NCBI GenBank assembly: GCA_964476375.1
Contig: CAYYZW010000332.1
Location: 1 to 15,350, forward strand
Reading direction: 5' to 3'
DNA length: 15,350 bases
From: SAT2750 sp964476375
GTDB lineage: Bacteria; Planctomycetota; Planctomycetia; Pirellulales; Pirellulaceae
Shown here: positions 6,075 to 13,427 of the stretch, piece by piece
Numbering within the stretch: position 1 is the stretch's first letter
Layout of the letters: every line of letters begins with the position of its first letter
Made by a program: the position numbers and the translations under genes
The notes under the pieces: model-generated
Database searches by the model: none
Told to the model about the DNA's origin: nothing
Seen by the model: the letters and a program-made list of their open reading frames with translations, nothing else

Positions 6075-7739
6075 CTACTTCTCCTGCAGGTAGTGCCGGG
6101 CGATGACTTCGCCCAGCTGGACGATCCCCCCGGTGCTGATCACGAGTTTCTTTTCCTGTTCGGGAAGATCAAACGCCTTGATGTGAATCAGGTTGCTCTC
6201 GGCAGCCGCAACTTTTTCCAGCTCGGCCGTGATATCCATACTATTCACTCGCTCGTCGTCGGTGGGGGGCTGCTGGCTGACATACCAGCGGAGCGAGGGA
6301 CGCTCCAGGTCCTGGCGGCTCTGGGTGATGATCGACTGTAGCCGCACCGGAGCATCCCGTCGGTAGGGACCAAAGGACATGTCGTTCTCGCCCAGGTGGT
6401 AGAAGATCCCTGCAAGCTCCACCTCATGCCCCTTCTCTCTAAGCTGCTCGACCGACTCCTGCACAAAGGCAATAAAGTCCGGGTAGATGTTTCGCGTTTT
6501 CGCCTCGCTCCCCTCCGGCGTCCAGTCAATAATCTGCGTGCCACTATGCGTGAACTTGGCGATGGCAATATTGCCCTTCAGTTCTGCCTGCAGCATCTGC
6601 CCAAAACTCAACTCCGGGCCAAAGGTATCGTAGTAGCCTGCCGGCCGCAGCGGCTCCCACCCGTCTGATTTCTTGTAGCCTCCTCCCAGGCTGTACCGGA
6701 AGGCGATTTTCAAGTTCTCCTCCAGCAGTGATTTTTTCCCTTCCAGTCCTGCCAGTTCCTGCACAAAGGCGCGTTCCCCTTCCATGTTGCGGTGTCCGGC
6801 AAGGACAAAGAGCGTGACAGGACTCTTCTTCCTGTAGGGCCACTTCTTGAGCGACGAAGAGACCTGCTCCTGTTCACCAATCGAACGCAGGTAGGCATCG
6901 GCATAGTTCACACCATGCTCCAGTTGCCCCAGTGTTCCGTAGTGATAGTGCAGCCCGACGCCCCCGCCAATTTCCACGCCGACATGCGAGGTGGGAATGT
7001 ACTCGGCCAGCGGGTCCGCAGCGGTGACCGCTTTCTGCCCCAGGCTGATGGCGTACATGCGGGGCCGCAGGTCCATGCCCCAGATGGTCTTGGTACACAG
7101 CTCGCCGATATAGAACTTCAGGTCCGGCACCTGGAGATCCCGGCGCCAGCTGGCCAGGAAGTTCTCCAGGTTCTTTCCGTAGTTGGGCATGTAATCCGGG
7201 TTGAACATGTCGTTCTCTCCCTGGTGCCACATGAATCCCTCGATGCGGTACGTGATACCCTGCTTGTCCAGCTCAGCCAGCGACGATCGGATCAGTTCCA
7301 GTGCCAGCGGGTACATCCTGAAACCGATCGGCTCGTCCGGGTTCCAGTCGCCTCCGAGGTGCGTCCCCCCGGCGGCGCACTTGATGATGGCAATCGGCGC
7401 AGCGGTTTTTCCTGAAACCCTGCGGGCAAAGCTCAGTTCCGGGCCAACAACATTATTGACCGGTTGCAGGTCGACCCAGCCGTCCGACGTCATCTTGTTT
7501 TCACGACCGATCGAGTAAGAAAATTTCACTTTCCGCTGGGGATTTTCCAGTCCGGCGAAGGGTGGAAAACGCTTGATATCCTTGACCTTGGAGTCCGAGC
7601 CGACCATGTTCGACTGCCCGGCAAAGATAAAGACTCGCGTCACCGGGACATCATCGTTTTCGTCTCCCCGCAGTGGCATCGTCATGCCCACGAGGAGAAG
7701 AAAGAGGACCGTGGAGAGCGTGCAAGTTCGTTGAGTCAT
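6075..7739 (-). CDS. Tandem sialate-O-acetylesterase-like (SASA/CE6) secreted protein; second domain degenerate
   Basis: Two SASA (PF03629-type) domains follow a Sec signal peptide (residues 1-25). Domain 1 (about 33-287) keeps the expected catalytic features: GQSNM with nucleophile Ser43, WHQGENDM (171-178), and a late LHYHYG segment with His264. It should deacetylate a carbohydrate in the periplasm or outside the cell. Domain 2 (about 306-550) repeats the layout (WEPLRPA, GPELSFG, GENDM) but reads AGHRNMEG at 314-321, with Arg317 in place of the serine, and VISTGG where the histidine should be. It therefore looks catalytically dead and may bind substrate or stabilise the enzyme. At 554 residues the protein is about twice a single-domain member. 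The ATG at 7739 has AGGA with a 5-nt spacer. The exact sugar substrate is unknown; sialate is only the family name. Confidence 0.88.
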   Translation of the reverse strand: MTQRTCTLSTVLFLLLVGMTMPLRGDENDDVPVTRVFIFAGQSNMVGSDSKVKDIKRFPPFAGLENPQRKVKFSYSIGRENKMTSDGWVDLQPVNNVVGPELSFARRVSGKTAAPIAIIKCAAGGTHLGGDWNPDEPIGFRMYPLALELIRSSLAELDKQGITYRIEGFMWHQGENDMFNPDYMPNYGKNLENFLASWRRDLQVPDLKFYIGELCTKTIWGMDLRPRMYAISLGQKAVTAADPLAEYIPTSHVGVEIGGGVGLHYHYGTLGQLEHGVNYADAYLRSIGEQEQVSSSLKKWPYRKKSPVTLFVLAGHRNMEGERAFVQELAGLEGKKSLLEENLKIAFRYSLGGGYKKSDGWEPLRPAGYYDTFGPELSFGQMLQAELKGNIAIAKFTHSGTQIIDWTPEGSEAKTRNIYPDFIAFVQESVEQLREKGHEVELAGIFYHLGENDMSFGPYRRDAPVRLQSIITQSRQDLERPSLRWYVSQQPPTDDERVNSMDITAELEKVAAAESNLIHIKAFDLPEQEKKLVISTGGIVQLGEVIARHYLQEK

Positions 7740-7846
7740 TGGAATCCTGCTTGTTGCTTGGTGTCACAATAGTCCCCAGGGCTAGGAACGATACCTCCTT
7801 TCCCCGGAACTCCATTTGTACACCGAAACACCTTTCTCTGCCGCCA

Positions 7847-7859
7847 CCTGGACTCCAGG
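7847..7859 (-). other. Short palindrome after the propeller gene stop
   Basis: CCTGG-ACT-CCAGG forms a 5-bp stem with a 3-nt loop just 5 nt past the stop codon at 7865-7867. No T-run follows. It could be a weak terminator or mean nothing. The rest of the gap to 7740 holds no recognised element. Confidence 0.2.
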
Positions 7860-7864
7860 CCCCT

Positions 7865-8917
7865 TTATTCGGCAGGAGAAATTGCCAGCCCGACCTGGTA
7901 TCGCTGGTAGACCGATCCCATTGAGTAGTACATCCAGAGTTCCCCCCCGCGGCGGACCACGTGGGGGGCAAAGCAGGCATAGGCATCCTCCGCCCCGACC
8001 TTTCCACTCACCAGCGTGTTGACCGGATCCCGTTTCCAGCGCGTACCATCCTCGCTTTCGGCATAGACAATGGCACTCCCCCCGGGAGCATATTGACCGC
8101 TGGCAAGCAGTTTCTGGGCCGAGCTGTACCACATCCGGTAGATCCCTGCTTCCCGCAGGACATTCACGTTGTAGACGTAGATCTCCGGTCGTGAAGGAGA
8201 CGGGGCCGCCGAGAGAACCGGGGCTCCACCGTTTTCACGCTTCCATGTGATGCCATCCATGCTGGTGGCATGGCCAACATGAAAGTCCGGCTGTGGTCCG
8301 ACGCCGTTGTACCAGAGGTGCAGCAGTCCCGACTCGTCACGAACCACCGCCGGGTGCAGGACCACCCTGGCATCAAATTGCCCCGCCGCGCCGGGGCCAA
8401 GCACCGGTCTGCCGGCATTCTGCCGGTGCCACTGTCTGCCATCATCGCTCGTCGCGTAACAGATCTGGTAGGCACTGTCACGAGGCCCCGCCGTATACCA
8501 CATGTGGAACTGGTCGTCGAAGAAAAGAACCGCCGGATGATCGACCTTGGTCTCGTCCGCCGCACCCGGCCCACCATGGTCCAGCACTGGTTTGCCGTCA
8601 TTGGCCTTGGTCCAGACCCGGCCATCGGGGCTGGTTGCCAGTCCCACCGCGCCCGTGAAGGAATCACTGGATCGACCGTTGTACCACATCCACCACTCCC
8701 TGCCGACTTTCAGCACACAGGGATACTTGGCATGGGTCGAATCAAAGGAATCGGGCGCGCCACGTGAAAGCAGGACCCGTGCTGTCTTTTTGAATGGAAA
8801 CGTGGGCTGGAGCTGCCTGGAAGCGGGCAGTGGGTATGCCGCGCCTGCGATCGCGGCACCGCCGCAGCCTGCCAGGAAGGATCGGCGGGACAAACGTGAA
8901 AACACCCTGTTTTTCAT
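7865..8917 (-). CDS. Tat-exported five-bladed beta-propeller, glycosidase-like (GH43/GH32 clan type)
   Basis: The N-terminus has a twin-arginine motif, SRRSFLAG (10-17), then a hydrophobic stretch, so export by Tat is likely. The LAGC that ends it is too close to the arginines to be a convincing lipobox. The mature part shows five repeats. Each has an aromatic strand (WWMWYNG 75-81, FHMWYTAG 137-144, LHLWYNG 199-205, YRMWYSS 260-266, LWMYYSMG 327-334), and the first four are followed by a strand and turn of the form AxSxDGxxW. This is the pattern of five-bladed propeller glycosidases and related phosphorylases (GH43, GH32/68, GH130). Candidate acidic residues stand near blade starts (Asp60, Asp126, Asp182), but a full catalytic set is not certain. 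It follows the cytochrome gene by 65 nt. Substrate unknown. Confidence 0.8.
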   Translation of the reverse strand: MKNRVFSRLSRRSFLAGCGGAAIAGAAYPLPASRQLQPTFPFKKTARVLLSRGAPDSFDSTHAKYPCVLKVGREWWMWYNGRSSDSFTGAVGLATSPDGRVWTKANDGKPVLDHGGPGAADETKVDHPAVLFFDDQFHMWYTAGPRDSAYQICYATSDDGRQWHRQNAGRPVLGPGAAGQFDARVVLHPAVVRDESGLLHLWYNGVGPQPDFHVGHATSMDGITWKRENGGAPVLSAAPSPSRPEIYVYNVNVLREAGIYRMWYSSAQKLLASGQYAPGGSAIVYAESEDGTRWKRDPVNTLVSGKVGAEDAYACFAPHVVRRGGELWMYYSMGSVYQRYQVGLAISPAE

Positions 8918-8982
8918 ACGGTCTTTTCAGCCCTCGACAGTAAAACCCCTGCATCCTTATATACTTACCACGACCCCTCTTC

Positions 8983-11973
8983 TCACTTCGTGACAAAAAC
9001 GTCGCTCTGGACAACCAGCTTGATCAGGTCACGAATTCCGTTCCCCTTGTCCTGCAGCTTTCGGACAATCTCGTCCACGTCTCCTCGATCGGTCGATTCC
9101 AGGATCCGGCCGCTGGAGTAGGCCAGCATTTTCCCCGCCAGGCAACGAATTACCAGCTCTTCCCGATCCATTAGCATCTTCTTGAATTCAATCACATCGG
9201 CTATCTCGCGGCCCGTGGACATCGTCGCCGATGGATCAATCTCGTGGCCACCTTTCGGATACCGGTCCCGCCAGCGGCCGATGGGATCGAAGTTTTCAAA
9301 AGCGAAACCGAGCGGGTCAATCTTGCGGTGGCAGCTGGCGCATGCGTCCTGTGTGCGGTGGAGCTGAAGCTGTTCACGAATCGTCTTGGCATTGCGAAGG
9401 TCGGGAGAAAGGGGCTCCACGTCGGGAGGAGGGGGCGGAGGGGGGGTCCCAAGGATGTTCTCCAGCACCCAGATGCCGCGAACAATGGGAGATGTATCGA
9501 CCCCGTTGGCCGTGGCTGTCATCACGCTCGGCTGGGTAAGGATTCCACCACGACGTGGATCATTTGTCGGGACCTTGCGGAGAAACTCACCCTTGACATC
9601 GTTCCGTCCATAAAAGACCGTGGCAATCGACTCGTTCAGAAACGTGTAATCCGAATCGATCAGGTCACGAATGGGTCCATTCCTTGCCACCAGGTCGGCA
9701 AAGTAGGCATCGGTCTGGGCCACGATCACCGGCTCGAGCCGGCGATCCCAGTAAACACGAAAGGGCCCGGCCCGTTCTGGCGGGCTCTCGCTCAGCTTAT
9801 CCAGTCGCAACCAGCGTTCGGTGAAATGCCGGGTAAAAGCGGCGGCCCTGGGATCGTCCAGCATGCGGTCCACTTCCTGCTGGATCACCGATGCTTTGGT
9901 CAGCCTGCCAGATCGTGCCAGGCCGACTAGTCTTTCATCCGGCATCGACGACCAGAGAAAATAACTCAATCGGGTCGCGATCTCGTGATCATCCAGTCGC
10001 CCCGGTTTCTCGTGGATATAAAGGAAGTCCGGGGAGCAGAGGATGGCCATGTACCCGGCCTGGAGTGCCTTCATTGCCCGGGCTGAGTCCGCGCTGACTC
10101 CCCCCGGCGGACGCGGTGCCGTTTTCCCAACAGCCAGCGGGGTGCTGGCAAACCCAGGACCGCTCCATGAAGCCTGCAGGCTGTTCGGTTTCCCGTAGGC
10201 AAAATACTCCACCCGGACAGGATGCAGGCCAGCCTTCAATGGAATCACCCCCTTCCTGGTCGAGGCGCCGTGCAGGCCATCATGCTCGATAACCGTCTGG
10301 CCATCCACAATTACCCGGGATCCGTCATCCGAGGCAATCTGGAAGTGGTACTCCCCGGCCTGGCGTGCATTGAGTTTCCCCTCGAAGACCATACCGAAAT
10401 GTTCTTCGAGATCTGCCGGTCGCAGATCCAGCAGACCATTCACAAGCGAACCCTCCCCGGTGGGAGTCAGCGTGGAGAAATCCGGCAGCTTGCTCCATTT
10501 CCCCTTGTAAGTCCTGTAGGTCAGGCCCTGGATCGCGGTCGATTCAAACGCGGCCGGCTCGGGCTTCATCTGTGACCGAACCAGGGCCACAAAGGGAGAC
10601 ACCTCGGCCGGGGTAACCGGCCGGCGGAAGGCCCGCTCGGCAAAGACATGGAGTAATGCTTCCACATCCACCTGGTCTGCAGGGCCGGTCCCGTAGAGCG
10701 CCGTGTGGCTTCTTGGCGGCCACTGCTCCACCAGTGGTTCGAGTGTCATACTGTGCACACGCAGATTTGGCCCCTGGTAGTTCTCCAGCAACGTGGTGGC
10801 CATCTCCCGGGACCAGGCCGCGCGGGCCTGGTTGTAGGCATCCTTGTCCGGAATCTCCTTGTTCGTGGGCGCAGCGCGAAACGCCCCCGGAAGGTATTTC
10901 TGCATCAGGAGATCCGTGCGCGCCTCGCGGCTGCTGGGACCATTATCCCAGGTAACCTGGGGTAACCATTTCCGGTCGATCCACGTTTCCAGTGTGTACT
11001 TGTGAATCTCCCCGTCCCCTGGCACCCTCAGCTGCCGGAGCACGACATGCTCGTTCCTGCTTCTTGCCTTGTAGAGCCGCACGCTGACCAGGAAGGGTTC
11101 CTCCTGGTTGGTCGGTATCAACTCGCCCCAGGGATGCTGCTGGTTATGTCCGGATATTTCCAGGGTCAGTCGATAGCGGACCGAGCTCCCCACTCCCGCC
11201 CCCAGGGCATCCGCACTCAGCGTGCCCGAACGATAGAGCACATCAAAACCGGGATGGAGCTCACGGCCATACTGTTCCATGTCCCCGGTACCCCGTTTGT
11301 TGATATGGCCTGCAAACCGCCGGGCTGCAGGATCCGGCCGGGGGGATGTTTCCGTGGCCAGTTGCAGGCTCTCCTCGGCCGCGTCGAGCATCAGCTTGAG
11401 CAGGAAGTCGGACATCACCAGCCGGTCGCCAATATTATCGAAGCCATCCTCCTGCTCATCACCCGGAAAGGCACGAAATGGGTCGGTGCTGGTATTTTCA
11501 ACACGGCCATTCCCATTGTTGTCCACCAGCCCGGAAACGTTCCCGACCCGCAGGTCCGGATCGTTGATATAGAGCAGGTCCCGCACTGTGTTACGGAGTT
11601 CGAATCGGTTCAGTCGCCGAACAACCGTCTCCCCACCGGTACTCCGGTGGCGGGCATAAGCCTCCTTGAGGCGGGACGTCAGGACCTCGACCATCCGCTC
11701 CACTTCTGTCGCCGGCGGCCGGGGAGCTCCTTCCGGTGGCATATCTCCCAGGTTTAACTGGTCCAGGATGCCCTGCCAGGCAGCCAGTGTCTGCGGCTTG
11801 GAAAGATCCACTCCGAGGGAATCAAATCGCTTCTCGTTCTCCTGTTTCCTGGCGCCGTGGCACTCGTAGCAGTACTGCTTGAGAAACGGGCGGAGCTTGT
11901 CCAGTGGAGAGGCTGCCTGGAGAGTCCCCAGGGGGATAGTGAGTGCGAGTATGATAGGGAGAAATCGGAACAT
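8983..11973 (-). CDS. Large secreted c-type cytochrome-like protein: DUF1587-DUF1595-PA14-DUF1592-DUF1588-DUF1585
   Basis: This 996-residue protein is a planctomycete multi-domain cytochrome. A Sec signal peptide (1-21) is followed by an N-terminal cytochrome-like region with a haem-binding CYECH (35-39). A DUF1587 block comes next (RRLNRFELRNTVRDLL, 119-134), then a beta-rich region (about 230-410), a DUF1595 block (ERAFRRPVTPAE, 446-457), and a PA14-like domain (about 483-608; note EYHFQIASDDGSRVIVDG). DUF1592 (about 635-760), DUF1588 (about 800-905) with a second haem motif CASCH (878-882), and DUF1585 (about 918-990) close the protein. A run of seven prolines stands at 844-850. Function is not established for the family; a redox role tied to glycan binding is inferred. 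Its ATG overlaps the DUF1552 stop as TGATG, so the two are probably translationally coupled. Confidence 0.93.
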   Translation of the reverse strand: MFRFLPIILALTIPLGTLQAASPLDKLRPFLKQYCYECHGARKQENEKRFDSLGVDLSKPQTLAAWQGILDQLNLGDMPPEGAPRPPATEVERMVEVLTSRLKEAYARHRSTGGETVVRRLNRFELRNTVRDLLYINDPDLRVGNVSGLVDNNGNGRVENTSTDPFRAFPGDEQEDGFDNIGDRLVMSDFLLKLMLDAAEESLQLATETSPRPDPAARRFAGHINKRGTGDMEQYGRELHPGFDVLYRSGTLSADALGAGVGSSVRYRLTLEISGHNQQHPWGELIPTNQEEPFLVSVRLYKARSRNEHVVLRQLRVPGDGEIHKYTLETWIDRKWLPQVTWDNGPSSREARTDLLMQKYLPGAFRAAPTNKEIPDKDAYNQARAAWSREMATTLLENYQGPNLRVHSMTLEPLVEQWPPRSHTALYGTGPADQVDVEALLHVFAERAFRRPVTPAEVSPFVALVRSQMKPEPAAFESTAIQGLTYRTYKGKWSKLPDFSTLTPTGEGSLVNGLLDLRPADLEEHFGMVFEGKLNARQAGEYHFQIASDDGSRVIVDGQTVIEHDGLHGASTRKGVIPLKAGLHPVRVEYFAYGKPNSLQASWSGPGFASTPLAVGKTAPRPPGGVSADSARAMKALQAGYMAILCSPDFLYIHEKPGRLDDHEIATRLSYFLWSSMPDERLVGLARSGRLTKASVIQQEVDRMLDDPRAAAFTRHFTERWLRLDKLSESPPERAGPFRVYWDRRLEPVIVAQTDAYFADLVARNGPIRDLIDSDYTFLNESIATVFYGRNDVKGEFLRKVPTNDPRRGGILTQPSVMTATANGVDTSPIVRGIWVLENILGTPPPPPPPDVEPLSPDLRNAKTIREQLQLHRTQDACASCHRKIDPLGFAFENFDPIGRWRDRYPKGGHEIDPSATMSTGREIADVIEFKKMLMDREELVIRCLAGKMLAYSSGRILESTDRGDVDEIVRKLQDKGNGIRDLIKLVVQSDVFVTK

Positions 11974-13244
11974 CAGGTGCTGCGACGCTCGAGACCGACC
12001 AGGGTCCCCGTGCTGGGGCCAAAGCGATCAATCTCGAGGCCGTGATTCTGGAGGATCGAAAGCAGGAGATTGGCTGCCGGGAGGCGTTGTCCTTTTTCCT
12101 CCGGGCAGACCATGTGCTGACCAAGCTTGAATCCACCCCCTGCCAGCAACAGCGGAAGATCCCTGGTCGAGTGAGGCCCGGTCGCCATGCCACAACCGAA
12201 GAGAATCGAGGTATGGTCGAACAGGGTGCCACCGTTGATCGTGTCCTGCTGGGCTTTCAGGAGGTCAATCAGGTAGGCCATCTGCGTGATCTTGTTCCGT
12301 TCGATGAGTTTCAACGCGGCAACATGATCCGGTCGTTCCCCGTGGTGTGAGAAGCCGTGATAACCTCCACTGAGGCCGAAATCTCCATTGACGAAACCTG
12401 ACGAGAGCGTGATCGCCCTTGTCGAATCGGTCTGGATTGCCAGTGCAATCAGCTCGACCATTGCCCGCAGGTCCGCCTCGGTACCCTGCCCCTGCAGGGG
12501 CTCACCGCGGTCGGTCGTGGGCTTGGGCCTGTCGAGCCATGGCTTTTGCTGGACAATTTTCTTTTCCAGCGAACGCACCGCTTCAAGGTATTCTGCAAAC
12601 TTCTGCTGGTCCTGTTTGCCAAGCCCCTTGTTGACCGAGCGAGCTTTCTCCAGGACGACGTCCAGGATGCTGTCCTGCCGCTTGAGTCGCTCGGCAGCCG
12701 TGGCCTTCTTGTCGCTACTCTCATCAAGAAACAGCGCGCGGTACATCTGCCGCAGGTCAATTGCCGGCACCTGTACCCCGGTTCGGGTAAAACTGACAAA
12801 GTTCGACTCGTTCACCCGGAGTGTCATCGATGAAAATCGTGTCTCCGCACCGACGAATTCCGCGATCTTCTGGTCCAGGCTGATATTTCCCTCGCGGAAC
12901 TGGGATGCCAGGTGTGGGCGGACACCGCTCAGGAGCACGGGAACACCCTGGTGGCCAATGGTATTTCCATGGTCCAGGTGAGAAAAAACGGTGAAGTCCT
13001 TGCGGTGTTTTTCCAGCGGCTTGAGCGTCTCTGGCATCTCGTAGTCGGATGTCGTCTCCCCGGACGTGGGGAAAAACGTTTTCTTGTAGATGCCGTAATT
13101 GTTTGACAGGCAGACAAAACGCTTGACGGGCCTGGTGATGCCCGCTCCGGCCGGGGCGGCAGGCACCATCGCTTCCAGCATCGGCAGCGCGATCGCGACA
13201 CCGGCCCCCTTGAGGTAAGAACGTCGACTCATCGTCCGCGCCAT
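11973..13244 (-). CDS. DUF1552 family Tat-exported protein
   Basis: A Tat signal (SRRSYLKGAGVAIALPMLEAM, residues 6-26) and the family opening VKRFVCLSNNYGIY (40-53) identify DUF1552. The C-terminal block ILFGCGMATGPHSTRDLPLLLAGGG also fits the family. These proteins are found next to DUF1592-type cytochromes and resemble the DUF1501/alkaline-phosphatase-like group; the reaction is unknown. The open frame reaches a GTG at 13274, but the ATG at 13244 has AAGGA with a 7-nt spacer and leaves a normal Tat n-region, giving 423 residues. The stop codon overlaps the start of the cytochrome gene by one base. The 183-nt gap to the sulfatase gene suggests its own promoter. Confidence 0.9.
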   Translation of the reverse strand: MARTMSRRSYLKGAGVAIALPMLEAMVPAAPAGAGITRPVKRFVCLSNNYGIYKKTFFPTSGETTSDYEMPETLKPLEKHRKDFTVFSHLDHGNTIGHQGVPVLLSGVRPHLASQFREGNISLDQKIAEFVGAETRFSSMTLRVNESNFVSFTRTGVQVPAIDLRQMYRALFLDESSDKKATAAERLKRQDSILDVVLEKARSVNKGLGKQDQQKFAEYLEAVRSLEKKIVQQKPWLDRPKPTTDRGEPLQGQGTEADLRAMVELIALAIQTDSTRAITLSSGFVNGDFGLSGGYHGFSHHGERPDHVAALKLIERNKITQMAYLIDLLKAQQDTINGGTLFDHTSILFGCGMATGPHSTRDLPLLLAGGGFKLGQHMVCPEEKGQRLPAANLLLSILQNHGLEIDRFGPSTGTLVGLERRST

Positions 13245-13251
13245 GGCTCGA

Positions 13252-13256
13252 TCCTT
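13252..13256 (-). promoter_or_regulatory. Ribosome binding site that fixes the DUF1552 start
   Basis: AAGGA on the minus strand lies 7 nt before the ATG at 13242-13244. The GTG ten codons upstream has its only purine-rich stretch (AAAAG) directly abutting it, too close to serve. Confidence 0.55.
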
Positions 13257-13295
13257 CCAGCTGAAGCTGCCCACCTTTTCCAGGATGAGCGTCGT

Positions 13296-13304
13296 TCTAT
13301 TCTA
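13296..13304 (-). promoter_or_regulatory. TAGAATAGA motif, possible -10 element ahead of the DUF1552 gene
   Basis: On the minus strand TAGAATAGA lies 51 nt before the DUF1552 ATG. It is identical to the motif at 1562-1570 ahead of the membrane-protein gene. No matching -35 hexamer is seen at the usual distance. If active it would start the DUF1552-cytochrome transcript independently of the sulfatase gene. Confidence 0.3.
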
Positions 13305-13331
13305 TCGGTTCCTGCCGGGTCCGCCCTTGGT

Positions 13332-13346
13332 GAAAGCCCTGCTTTC
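13332..13346 (-). terminator. Small hairpin downstream of the sulfatase gene
   Basis: GAAAGC-CCT-GCTTTC (a 6-bp stem with a 3-nt loop) lies 82 nt past the sulfatase stop. No T-run follows in the minus direction. It could separate the sulfatase transcript from the DUF1552 gene, but the support is weak. Confidence 0.2.
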
Positions 13347-13427
13347 CATGTTACCACAGCAGAAAAGTTCTGGAACGTGCAGAATTTGACCTGCAGGGGA
13401 CTCTCCAGGCAACCTCCCATCCGTGAA

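Noticed and set aside
7782..7803. Very strong ribosome-site-like sequence AAAGGAGGT on the minus strand before the esterase gene
   Set aside because: No start codon at a proper distance; the frames after it close quickly or run as a shadow. It is about 50 nt from the true esterase start, which has its own AGGA.
8877..8884. LAGC as a lipoprotein lipobox in the propeller protein
   Set aside because: The cysteine follows the twin arginines by only five residues, with no hydrophobic segment before it.
11002..11757. 251-codon plus-strand open frame
   Set aside because: Lies wholly antisense to the cytochrome gene, whose domains are unmistakable.
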